Source: SCBR16-9 sp964537975 (GTDB taxonomy: Bacteria; Hydrogenedentota; Hydrogenedentia; Hydrogenedentales; SCBR16-9). Taken from it: a stretch of DNA of 64,000 nucleotides. Positions 36,053-44,137 of the stretch are shown here, in pieces. Within the stretch, counting starts at the first letter, position 1. Each line of letters starts with the position of its first letter. A program made the translations under genes and the position numbers. The notes under the pieces are model-generated. The model was not told the DNA's origin. It ran no database searches and saw nothing but the letters and a program-made list of their open reading frames with translations. The stretch covers positions 62,001 through 126,000 of the forward strand of contig CAZIDP010000002.1 of assembly GCA_964537975.1 (NCBI GenBank), read 5' to 3'.

Positions 36053-37143
36053 ATCGATTATTTAAATCATTTAATAAGCTGAGATATTTTATTGGTGTTG
36101 TAGTTTTTCTGGGTGCAAGCTTCACATTTTCCGGTTGCATGCCTTATTCAACCAGCGCAACAGAAGTTGGCGTACGAACCATAAAGTGGTCATTAACTGG
36201 AAATAGTGGTGTTGAGGACAAAGTTTACCCACCGGGTTCAACCTATTTTATGCTGCCATTCATCAATGACTGGCATACCTTTGATACCCGCCTACAGGTT
36301 CTTGAAATGACAGAATCGACTCATAATAGCGACAGACCAGGCAGAGATGAACTGCTGTTCAAAACAATTGATGGTAATGATATCGCGCTTGAGGTAATCG
36401 TGGCGTATCGGATTAAACCGGACCAGGCCCCGAAAGTTCTGCAAGAAGTCGCATTGAATGATCAGGCATTGAAAGAAACGATAGTGCGTACAGTAGCGCG
36501 CAGCAAGCCACGTGATTTGTTTGGCGAATTGAACACAGAAGAATTTTATAACGCGGAAGAACGCAACCGGAAAGCAGAAGAAGTTCGAGATCGATTAAAT
36601 CAAATTCTTGAGCCTTATGGCGTCGTTGTGGAACAAGTAGGAACGAAAGATTATCGTTTTAATCCGCAATATGAAAAAGCGATAGAGCAAAAGAAAATTG
36701 CAGACCAGGAAGCGGAGCGGTTGCGCTCAGAAACCAATGCGAAACGGGAAGAATATCTGACCTTGGTCGAACAGGAACTGGCCGTTGTTGAAGAAATGAA
36801 GGCTCACGCAGATGGTGAATACCGGCAGGCGGTTATATCTGCGGACGCGCATTATGAACAACAGGAGCGTATTGCCATGGCGATTATCGCTGAAGGTGAA
36901 GCGGAAGCAGAAGGAATTCGTGCCATGAATGAGGCACTGGCTGGAGCGGGTGGTGAGGCCATGGTCAAGCTGGCCATTGCTGAAGCTTTAATGAACAAGC
37001 GCATTCTGATGCTGCCTATGGGGAATGGTGGTCTTGATGTCCGATCGACGGATATCAATGCTTTATTGCAGTTATATGGATTGGAAAGCATCTCCAGAGG
37101 AACTACCACCAATACTACCTCTAGTGGCGCTTATTCCGAATAA
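36049..37143 (+). CDS. SPFH/Band 7 lipoprotein (HflC-like)
   Basis: A 364-residue partner of the preceding SPFH protein, translationally coupled through ATGA. Instead of a plain membrane anchor it has a lipoprotein signal ending in FSGC, with the lipidated Cys at about residue 30. The SPFH domain follows (TEVGVRTIKWSLTGNSGVEDKVYPPG, DGNDIALEVIVAYRI), then a long coiled coil from about 210 to 290 and a short C-terminal region. Lipidation would place the scaffold on the outer face of the inner membrane or at the outer membrane. The Thr/Ser-rich end is probably flexible. Confidence 0.9.
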   Translation: MNRLFKSFNKLRYFIGVVVFLGASFTFSGCMPYSTSATEVGVRTIKWSLTGNSGVEDKVYPPGSTYFMLPFINDWHTFDTRLQVLEMTESTHNSDRPGRDELLFKTIDGNDIALEVIVAYRIKPDQAPKVLQEVALNDQALKETIVRTVARSKPRDLFGELNTEEFYNAEERNRKAEEVRDRLNQILEPYGVVVEQVGTKDYRFNPQYEKAIEQKKIADQEAERLRSETNAKREEYLTLVEQELAVVEEMKAHADGEYRQAVISADAHYEQQERIAMAIIAEGEAEAEGIRAMNEALAGAGGEAMVKLAIAEALMNKRILMLPMGNGGLDVRSTDINALLQLYGLESISRGTTTNTTSSGAYSE

Positions 37144-37173
37144 AATATTACTGAGACACATTACAGGTAGACT

Positions 37174-37881
37174 ATGATTTTAAAATCTGATTATGATTAC
37201 CGTGTACTGGATGTTGCGCAAATGCGCGAAGCAGACAGGCGTTGTATTAAAGAGCTGGGTATTCCAGGTGTTGCATTGATGAATCAGGCTGGCAGAGCCA
37301 TCTTCGAAGTTTTGGAAGAGATGAATCCCTCTGGCGGTGCTGTGGGTATCGTTTGCGGCAAGGGAAACAATGGAGGCGATGGATTTGTTGTTGCACGCTT
37401 GTCGTTGCTTGCCGGATGGGACACCCTGGTATTGCTGTTGGCAACGCCAGAAGAGGTTCAAGGTGATGCAGAAACATTTATGCGTGTATATCAACGTTTA
37501 GGTGGAGAGCAAAGGAATGTAACCGATTTTACCCAAGCGATAGAAGCCATTCAATCTATGGCGTATTGTACTGTACTGGTTGATGCCATTCTGGGCACAG
37601 GGGTAGTTGGAGCACCTCGGGGCGTATTTCATGATGTGATTTCGGCCTGGCCTGAAATACCTACCCTGGCCGTAGACATACCCTCCGGATTGAATGCCGA
37701 TACGGGAGAAGCTACCGGGCCTTGTATCCGGGCGGTGAAAACTGTGACCTTGCAGCATATGAAAAAAGGTTTTTTAAACAAGGCTGCACTCCATTTTCTT
37801 GGGGAGGTGGTTGTAGCTGATATCGGTATACCATCGGTGTGTGCTGATGATACGGCCTGGGAAAAACTGAATTGTACATGA
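37174..37881 (+). CDS. nnrE: NAD(P)H-hydrate epimerase
   Basis: A 235-residue YjeF_N-type enzyme that epimerises damaged NAD(P)H hydrates so that the dehydratase can repair them. Seen: MREADRRCIKELGIPGVALMNQAGRA, the nucleotide loop GKGNNGGDGFVVARL, AILGTGVVGAPRG with the catalytic Asp, and DIPSGLNADTGEATG. The C-terminal ADP-dependent dehydratase domain found fused in many bacteria is absent, so that activity must be encoded elsewhere. AGGTAG precedes the ATG. It follows the SPFH pair by 30 bases. Confidence 0.95.
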   Translation: MILKSDYDYRVLDVAQMREADRRCIKELGIPGVALMNQAGRAIFEVLEEMNPSGGAVGIVCGKGNNGGDGFVVARLSLLAGWDTLVLLLATPEEVQGDAETFMRVYQRLGGEQRNVTDFTQAIEAIQSMAYCTVLVDAILGTGVVGAPRGVFHDVISAWPEIPTLAVDIPSGLNADTGEATGPCIRAVKTVTLQHMKKGFLNKAALHFLGEVVVADIGIPSVCADDTAWEKLNCT

Positions 37882-37897
37882 ATGTGGTGTTCAAAAA

Positions 37898-38476
37898 ATG
37901 CGTTGTTTTCTGGCAATCGAGCTTCCCAATACGGTTTATATGCAACTTATAAATTTGCAGCAACGACTTAACGTTGACGGTTTGCCTATAGCCTGGGCGA
38001 AGCCGGAGGTAATGCATCTTACATTACGTTTTCTGGGAGAAGTGCCCGATGTTGAAGTTCCAGCGTTATGTCAAACAGGTAGCATTTATATGACAGGGGC
38101 TGCCAGCTGTCATCTCAAGCTGCGTGGTGTCGGTGTGTTCCCGAATATGAAACGGGTATCTGTCCTTTGGGCAGGGGTGGAAGTTTTACAGGGAGACTTG
38201 ACAACATTGCGAAGTTTGGCGGATAAAGTAGCGGAATCTATCAACATTCCAAAAGACAACAAGCCATTTTATCCTCATATCACCTTGGGACGCCTTAAAA
38301 CAAAGCCAGGGAAGTCACCAGGTGGTGACTCGTTGGTTCAACTTCAAAGATTGCTGAGTGAATTGAAAACGTTTACCGGAGATGCATTCGACGCTCGTGC
38401 TGTGGCACTATTTAGCAGCACACTTCATAAGGGAGGTGCGCGTCATCAACGCATCGGAGAGTATTTACTGACATGA
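37898..38476 (+). CDS. thpR: RNA 2',3'-cyclic phosphodiesterase (2H family)
   Basis: A 192-residue ThpR/LigT enzyme. The two H-x-T motifs are HLTLRFLGE (about residue 45) and HITLGRLK (about residue 126), and the N-terminus RCFLAIELP is typical. It hydrolyses RNA 2',3'-cyclic phosphate ends. It begins 16 bases after nnrE and overlaps the YggT-like gene by 4 bases (ATGA), so it is within the same operon. Confidence 0.94.
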   Translation: MRCFLAIELPNTVYMQLINLQQRLNVDGLPIAWAKPEVMHLTLRFLGEVPDVEVPALCQTGSIYMTGAASCHLKLRGVGVFPNMKRVSVLWAGVEVLQGDLTTLRSLADKVAESINIPKDNKPFYPHITLGRLKTKPGKSPGGDSLVQLQRLLSELKTFTGDAFDARAVALFSSTLHKGGARHQRIGEYLLT

Positions 38477-38724
38477 ACCATTTCATAATCAGTTTAATAG
38501 GTAGTACAATTACCCTATACATGCTTGCTATACTTTTGTATTGGACCGGGCCCTGGTTGGAGCTGGATTTCCGAAGAAGTTATTGGCGTATTATACCGCA
38601 AGTTTCAATTCCGCTGGTCAATACTGTCCGAAGAATGTTGCCAGTGATGGGCCCCATGGATTGGGCACCATTGGCATCAATTATGATTTTATGGTTTCTG
38701 CGGATGCTTTTGGTCAAATATTAA
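38473..38724 (+). CDS. YggT-like membrane protein
   Basis: An 83-residue protein with two membrane segments (residues about 5-26 and 62-80). The linking segment, IPLVNTVRRMLPVMGPMDWAPL, matches the YggT family pattern of 'PIRR.LP..G..D.SP', here with Trp-Ala instead of Leu-Ser. It overlaps thpR by 4 bases and its stop overlaps the pcm start (TAATG). YggT proteins are integral membrane proteins of poorly known function, sometimes linked to osmotic stress. Confidence 0.82.
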   Translation: MNHFIISLIGSTITLYMLAILLYWTGPWLELDFRRSYWRIIPQVSIPLVNTVRRMLPVMGPMDWAPLASIMILWFLRMLLVKY

Positions 38725-39431
38725 TGAGATGGATATGGCGGAAGTTTATGAACCTGGGTGAAGTACCTGTTAATCCAGAAAAGGATTGGAATCAAGTACG
38801 CGTTGATATGGTGCAAAATCAGTTACGTGCTCGCGGAATTAAAGATGAGCGGCTTTTGCGGGTTATGGAGATAGTCCCGAGGCACCAATTTGTTCCGGAT
38901 GCGTTACAAGACTGTGCCTACGAAGACCATCCAATACATATTGGCTGTGAGCAAACGATATCACAACCTTATATGGTTGCGGCTATGACTGAGCTGTTAG
39001 AATTGCAACCTGAAGACCGGGTACTTGAGATTGGCACGGGTTCCGGGTACCAAACAGCAATTCTGGCTGAACTAGCCAGTGAAGTGATCAGCATTGAGCG
39101 CCACGAGGCACTTGCCGAACAGGCCAGGAATATGTTGGAAAAGTGTAATTACAATAATATTCAAATCAAAGTAGGTGATGGTACTTTGGGTTATCCTGAA
39201 GGTGCACCATACGACGCAATTATTATAACAGCAGGTGCTCCATCTATTCCTCAAGTGCTTAAAGAGCAACTGGCAATCGGAGGCAGGCTGGTCTGTCCTG
39301 TTGGGAACCGAGAGTTACAACATCTTGTTACACTAAAAAGGCTTGAAGATGGCAGTATGATGGAACAGCTTGGGATGAAATGTATTTTTGTCCCATTGCT
39401 TGGAGTTGCAGGCTGGCAAAGTGAATCATAA
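38724..39431 (+). CDS. pcm: Protein-L-isoaspartate O-methyltransferase
   Basis: A repair methyltransferase of 235 residues from ATG 38724, or 227 from ATG 38748. It methylates L-isoaspartyl groups in aged proteins. Family marks are MVQNQLRARGIKDERLLRVME, PRHQFVP, the SAM motif VLEIGTGSGYQTAILAEL, the EQTISQPYMVAAM pocket and GDGTLGYPEGAPYD. The start overlaps the YggT-like stop as TAATG, which fits coupled translation. I keep the upstream ATG because of this overlap; the downstream one has GCGGAAG before it. Confidence 0.95.
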   Translation: MRWIWRKFMNLGEVPVNPEKDWNQVRVDMVQNQLRARGIKDERLLRVMEIVPRHQFVPDALQDCAYEDHPIHIGCEQTISQPYMVAAMTELLELQPEDRVLEIGTGSGYQTAILAELASEVISIERHEALAEQARNMLEKCNYNNIQIKVGDGTLGYPEGAPYDAIIITAGAPSIPQVLKEQLAIGGRLVCPVGNRELQHLVTLKRLEDGSMMEQLGMKCIFVPLLGVAGWQSES

Positions 39432-39517
39432 TAAACTGATAGAAGATGTAATATTTCTCGTCAATGAAACGATGATGTGCGGGTATTAACCTAAAACAAC
39501 AAAAAGAGGTAGAAAAA

Positions 39518-40318
39518 ATGAAACTAGCACCTATTAATCTTACACTTTCAAATCGCGCATTATCTTTTCTGCTGATTATTGCCCTGCTGATCACTGTGCC
39601 TGCTCTGCATTATGATGCATTTGGAACAACCGACGTCGCGCAACGTGGCAGTGAAGTTTTCGAGCAAAATAAAGCCGCAGTTATTACCATACGTTCTGTG
39701 ATTAGCTTTAGTTTTGATGGTACCGAACAAGAAGATGAGATGCTGGTCAATGCTACGCTGATACAGCCTGATGGTCTGGCAGTATTGTCGCTTGCGTTGT
39801 TGGACCCAACTACGTTGTGGCAGAAGATGGGGGAAATGCCTGACATACCCCAACCGGAAATTGTTCGGTTAAGTATGATTCTGGCCGATACGACAGAAAT
39901 TCCTGCTGAATTGATTTTGCGTGACAACGATCTGGACTTGGCATTTGTTCGGCCAAAAGTTCTTCCAGACCATGATGTGCCTTGTGTTGATATTAAAAAA
40001 CTATCCAGTCCCAGCTTACTGGAAGAAGTAGTCAGTATACAGCAACTGGGTGAAATTGTACGCAGAGCACATTCTGTATTCATCGATCGGATTGAAGCCA
40101 TTATCGAAAGACCAAGAAAACATTATTTTCTGGGTTCACACCGGCATGAGTCTTTGATATCGTCTCCAGTTTTTAATCTGGATGGTGATTTTATAGGCAT
40201 AGGTGCGATTCGGGCTACCAAGGGCACACAAGATTCTGATTTCAGCGACAATGTTATGGTTTTGGTACTGTCAGCGGACGATATAGTTGAGGTAATGGAG
40301 CAAGTTCCTGAACGGTAA
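39518..40318 (+). CDS. Exported HtrA/trypsin-fold protein lacking catalytic residues
   Basis: A 266-residue protein with a hydrophobic N-terminal segment (LSFLLIIALLITVPAL) and a trypsin-like fold. EQNKAAVITIRS, LIQPDGLAVLSLALL, LRDNDLDLAFV and SSPVFNLDGDFIGI follow the order of HtrA/DegP active-site strands. Of the catalytic triad, only the Asp (DLDLAF) is kept. The His of 'TNxHV' is replaced within LAVLSLALL, and the Ser of 'GNSGGP' lines up with Ile in LISSP. No PDZ domain is present. It is therefore probably a non-catalytic binding or regulatory relative. It ends the SPFH-nnrE-thpR-yggT-pcm series on the same strand. Confidence 0.75.
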   Translation: MKLAPINLTLSNRALSFLLIIALLITVPALHYDAFGTTDVAQRGSEVFEQNKAAVITIRSVISFSFDGTEQEDEMLVNATLIQPDGLAVLSLALLDPTTLWQKMGEMPDIPQPEIVRLSMILADTTEIPAELILRDNDLDLAFVRPKVLPDHDVPCVDIKKLSSPSLLEEVVSIQQLGEIVRRAHSVFIDRIEAIIERPRKHYFLGSHRHESLISSPVFNLDGDFIGIGAIRATKGTQDSDFSDNVMVLVLSADDIVEVMEQVPER

Positions 40319-40540
40319 AGAAGTCTTATGTGAGTTTCGTGATCATGCGATTTGTCTGGATTCACTGGTTACTTTCCTGCTCCGCTCATCTGAAACACAT
40401 ACAGTTTTAAAATTGCGCTGAGTCCTTATTTCTATTGAAAATAGTTGAGAATCTTGACAGAGAAAGCCAAGGATTGCTACATTTTGATAATTCTAGTGCC
40501 ATTTCTTCGAAAAAATTAACCCCAGAGTGTAAACCACATC

Positions 40541-41557
40541 ATGAATGTACAAGAAGCCCTGGCCCATGTAATCAAACACCAGCATCTTTCAGAAGAGCAG
40601 GCATCCAAGGTCATGCATCAACTTATGACATCTGAAGCGACACCGGCACAGGTAGGTGCGCTGTTGACTGCTATGCATATGAAAGGAGCGACGGTTGAAG
40701 AAATTACCGGCTTTGCCAAAACTATGCGTGCGCTGGCGACTTTTGTAGATACTTCCCGACGGCCACTCGTAGATACATGTGGCACAGGGGGGGATCACTC
40801 TGGAACCTTTAATATTTCGACAACGGCTGCATTTGTGGTCGCCGGGGCTGGTGTTGCTGTTGCAAAGCATGGCAATCGAAGTGCCACAAGCCGGTGTGGT
40901 AGTGCGGATGTACTGGAAATACTTGGAGTGAATATTGATGCAGACGCCGCTTGTGTCGGTCGGTGTATTGACGAGGCAGGGCTGGGATTCCTGTTCGCAC
41001 GGTCCTTGCATGGTGCCATGAAAAATGTGGCACCAATTCGTATGGAATTGAAAATTCGTACCGTATTTAATGTGCTGGGGCCATTAACCAACCCAGCCGG
41101 GGCTGATGGTCAGGTGATCGGTGTTTTCGATGCTTCTCTGGTAGAAACACTGGCATTGGTCTTGCAAGCACTGGGGTCGCGTCACATTTTTGTGGTTGCC
41201 GGTCTTGATGGCTTGGATGAGATTACCTTGTCAGGACCGACACGCATAGCCGAGGCCAAACAAGGCCAGTTGAAAACATATGAGATCACACCGGAACAAT
41301 TCGGGCTGGCGCAGGCAAGCAGGGAAGAATTGTTGGGTGGTGATCCTGAAGAAAATGCAAAGATTCTACGTAAAGTTCTGGCAGGCGCACGCGGTCCCAG
41401 GAGAGATATTGTATTGCTGAATGCGGCGCCTGCGCTTGTAGCCGGTGGTGTTGCTGAAGATTTGGCAGAGGGTATAGAGGTTGCCCGCAAGTCGATTGAT
41501 TCTGAAGCAGCTATGGAAGTATTGGAAAACCTGGTGCGAGTTTCAAATGATACTTGA
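40541..41557 (+). CDS. trpD: Anthranilate phosphoribosyltransferase
   Basis: A 338-residue enzyme joining anthranilate and phosphoribosyl pyrophosphate. The PRPP loop is DTCGTGGDHSGTFNISTTAA, with KHGNRSATSRCGSADVLE next and FLFARSLHGAMKNVAPIR later. The full length matches stand-alone TrpD with no glutaminase fusion. It opens the trpDCFBA set. The 220 bases before it show no Trp-rich leader peptide and no attenuator hairpin. Its end overlaps trpC by 11 bases. Confidence 0.97.
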   Translation: MNVQEALAHVIKHQHLSEEQASKVMHQLMTSEATPAQVGALLTAMHMKGATVEEITGFAKTMRALATFVDTSRRPLVDTCGTGGDHSGTFNISTTAAFVVAGAGVAVAKHGNRSATSRCGSADVLEILGVNIDADAACVGRCIDEAGLGFLFARSLHGAMKNVAPIRMELKIRTVFNVLGPLTNPAGADGQVIGVFDASLVETLALVLQALGSRHIFVVAGLDGLDEITLSGPTRIAEAKQGQLKTYEITPEQFGLAQASREELLGGDPEENAKILRKVLAGARGPRRDIVLLNAAPALVAGGVAEDLAEGIEVARKSIDSEAAMEVLENLVRVSNDT

Positions 41558-42332
41558 TGACATTGTTGAACATAAGCGTCTTGAAGTTGCTACAGCAAAA
41601 AGATACCGAAGCATGGAGGATTTGGAGCAGGATATTGATAAAAGCTCCGCTCCACGTGATTTTGAGGCAGCATTACGCAAACCGGATATCAGTCTGATAG
41701 CAGAAATCAAGCGGGCGTCTCCTTCCCGTGGCAACATCCTGCCCGATGTCGATATCACCGAGATTGCACAAGCCTATGAAAAGAGCGGTGCCCGGGCACT
41801 TTCGATATTAACCGATTCAATGTATTTCAAAGGTTCTCTGGATGATATACGTTCTGTGCGTTCGGTGGTAGACCTGCCATGCCTGCGCAAAGAATTCATT
41901 ATTGATCCATACCAGATCGTAGAAGCACGTGCTGCTGGTGCCGATGCCATCTTGTTGATAGTCCGTATTCTGGATGATGCCGAACTCCAATCTTTTCATG
42001 AACTGGCAGTTTCTCTGGGTCTGGGAGTGCTTGTGGAAACACACAGCCAGGAAGAACTGGATCGTGCGTTGGCCATTGGTGCGCATATTGTCGGGATAAA
42101 CAACCGCGATCTTGACACCCTTAAGATGGATTTGAATCTGTCTATAAAATTGCGAAATCAGGTACCGAAAGATCGGGTCATGGTCAGCGAAAGCGGTATC
42201 CATACACGAGAGCATGTAGAACGCATGGAAGTCGCTGGTGTTGACGCAATTCTGGTCGGCGAGTCGTTGTTGACCAGTGGTAATGTTGAAAGCAAGATTA
42301 TGGAGCTGCTGGGTCATGCCGCAACCGAGTGA
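41547..42332 (+). CDS. trpC: Indole-3-glycerol-phosphate synthase
   Basis: A 261-residue TIM-barrel enzyme that closes the indole ring. Catalytic segments: AEIKRASPSRGNI (Lys), LRKEFIIDPYQIVEARAAGADA, VGINNRDLDTLKMDL and VMVSESGI. It is a stand-alone TrpC, not fused to TrpF. The ATG lies within the last codons of trpD, and the gene overlaps trpF by 17 bases. Confidence 0.97.
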   Translation: MILDDIVEHKRLEVATAKRYRSMEDLEQDIDKSSAPRDFEAALRKPDISLIAEIKRASPSRGNILPDVDITEIAQAYEKSGARALSILTDSMYFKGSLDDIRSVRSVVDLPCLRKEFIIDPYQIVEARAAGADAILLIVRILDDAELQSFHELAVSLGLGVLVETHSQEELDRALAIGAHIVGINNRDLDTLKMDLNLSIKLRNQVPKDRVMVSESGIHTREHVERMEVAGVDAILVGESLLTSGNVESKIMELLGHAATE

Positions 42333-42954
42333 AGTCAGGGTCAAGATTTGTGGAATAACCAACCTGGAGGACGCTTTGGCCGCATGTGACGCCGGAGCAG
42401 ATGCCTTGGGTTTTGTTTTGGCACCTGAAGCCAAGAAGCGAAACCGTTATATTGATTTGGAAGATGCTGCCACCATAATTGCTCAGTTACCTCCCTTTAT
42501 AACAACTGTGGCGGTATGTGTAAACGAGCCTATGGAACGCCAGGCACAAATTCTCAGCTATTTTGACTGCATACAATATCATGGAGAAGAGACACCGGAG
42601 CTGATTCCCTTGCCCCACGTTGCGATAAAAGCGTTTCGGGCTGATCAGGGGTTTATTATTGAGAATCTGGACAGTTTTCAGGTGCGTGCTTACCTTCTGG
42701 ACGCGGCCATTCCTGGTGAACGGGGTGGTACAGGTCATGTCACAGACTGGGAGGTCGCACGCGCGGCGGTAGAATCTGGAAAAAAAATTATACTGGCTGG
42801 CGGACTGACGCCAGAAAACGTAGCTGAAGCGGTACAACAAGTACGGCCATTTGGTGTAGATACCTCAAGCGGGGTGGAAAGTGCTCCCGGAAAGAAGGAT
42901 TATGATCGAATTAGACGATTCATCTGTAATGCAAAATCATCCCTGGCCGGATGA
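42316..42954 (+). CDS. trpF: Phosphoribosylanthranilate isomerase
   Basis: A 212-residue TIM-barrel isomerase. Seen: VRVKICGITNLEDALAACDAGADALGFV with the catalytic Cys, CIQYHGEE, LLDAAIPGERGGTGHVTDW with the catalytic Asp, LAGGLTPENVAEAV, and GVDTSSGVESAPGKKD. ATG 42316 sits inside the end of trpC. The trpB start lies inside the 3' end of trpF, an overlap of 53 bases if ATG 42902 is used. Confidence 0.96.
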   Translation: MPQPSEVRVKICGITNLEDALAACDAGADALGFVLAPEAKKRNRYIDLEDAATIIAQLPPFITTVAVCVNEPMERQAQILSYFDCIQYHGEETPELIPLPHVAIKAFRADQGFIIENLDSFQVRAYLLDAAIPGERGGTGHVTDWEVARAAVESGKKIILAGGLTPENVAEAVQQVRPFGVDTSSGVESAPGKKDYDRIRRFICNAKSSLAG

Positions 42955-44134
42955 GCATGGCAGATATGGTGAATTCGGCGGAAAATTTGTGCCAGAAACA
43001 CTCATGTTTGCCCTGGATGAACTGGAAAAAGCCTACACAGATGCCAAAGATGACGATGATTTTCAGAGCGCCTTATGTAAGTACCAGACGTCATTTGTTG
43101 GCCGGCCCACGCCTTTATATTACGCACAACGATTAACCGAGTTCCTCGGCGGTGCAAAGATATATTTTAAACGGGAAGACATGGCCCATACTGGCGCACA
43201 CAAGATCAATAACGCGCTGGGACAGTGCCTGCTCGCAAAACGTATGGGTAAAAAGCATATTATCGCAGAGACAGGTGCCGGACAACATGGCGTTGCCACA
43301 GCGACAGCATGTGCGCTTCTGGGTCTGGATTGTCGGGTGTACATGGGTGCTGAAGACATTGAACGCCAGCGGTTGAATGTATTCCGGATGCGTCTTCTGG
43401 GCAGCAAAGTAATCTCTGTAGATTCTGGAAGCCGTACGTTGAAAGATGCCATCAATGAAGCAATGCGTGATTGGGCAACCAACGTAAATGATACCCATTA
43501 TGTGCTGGGTACAGTGCATGGCCCCCATCCATTTCCCATGATCTGTCGCGATTTTCAACGTGTAATCGGTCAGGAAGCAAGGGCACAGATTCAGAAAGAG
43601 GAAGGCAGATTACCCGATCTACTCATTGCGTGTGTAGGTGGGGGCAGCAATTCAATCGGTTTATTTTATGACTTCCTGGGCGATACCTCGGTGAAAATGG
43701 TAGGGGTAGAAGCAGGTGGAGTCGCCATTGAACCTGGTCAACATGCCGCAAGGTTCTCCGGTGGTGCTTATGGCATGCTTCATGGCGCGGTGAGTTATGT
43801 GTTACAAGACCAGCATGGGCAAATCGGCACTACCCACAGTGTATCTGCCGGACTGGATTATGCCAGTGTCGGACCAGAGCATGCGTATTTGTACACCTCC
43901 GGGCGTATTCAGTATACCTACGCAAGTGATGCAGAGGCCCTGGCCGCGTTTCAGCGTTGCGCTGAGCTGGAAGGCATTATCCCAGCTCTGGAAAGTGCCC
44001 ATGCCTTGGCCTATGCCATGAAATGTATACCTGCGATGTCATCAGAGGAAATTGTCATTATTAACTTGTCCGGGCGGGGCGACAAAGATGTGGAGCAAGC
44101 ATCCAAATTGATCCATACGGAAGGGGAAAAATAG
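42902..44134 (+). CDS. trpB: Tryptophan synthase beta subunit
   Basis: A 410-residue PLP enzyme. The PLP Lys is in HTGAHKINNALG, the catalytic Glu in AETGAGQHGVATA, and the phosphate loop is ACVGGGSNSIGLF. FGGKFVPETLMFALDELE at the N-terminus identifies the TrpB1 type, which works with TrpA. AAGGA precedes ATG 42902 but very closely; ATG 42929 and GTG 42881 are alternatives. The trpA gene starts 3 bases after the stop. Confidence 0.97.
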   Translation: MIELDDSSVMQNHPWPDEHGRYGEFGGKFVPETLMFALDELEKAYTDAKDDDDFQSALCKYQTSFVGRPTPLYYAQRLTEFLGGAKIYFKREDMAHTGAHKINNALGQCLLAKRMGKKHIIAETGAGQHGVATATACALLGLDCRVYMGAEDIERQRLNVFRMRLLGSKVISVDSGSRTLKDAINEAMRDWATNVNDTHYVLGTVHGPHPFPMICRDFQRVIGQEARAQIQKEEGRLPDLLIACVGGGSNSIGLFYDFLGDTSVKMVGVEAGGVAIEPGQHAARFSGGAYGMLHGAVSYVLQDQHGQIGTTHSVSAGLDYASVGPEHAYLYTSGRIQYTYASDAEALAAFQRCAELEGIIPALESAHALAYAMKCIPAMSSEEIVIINLSGRGDKDVEQASKLIHTEGEK

Positions 44135-44137
44135 GAA

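Noticed and set aside
40435..40635. 66-codon frame before trpD as a possible trp leader peptide
   Set aside because: Contains no Trp codons, overlaps the trpD start, and no attenuator hairpin is seen.
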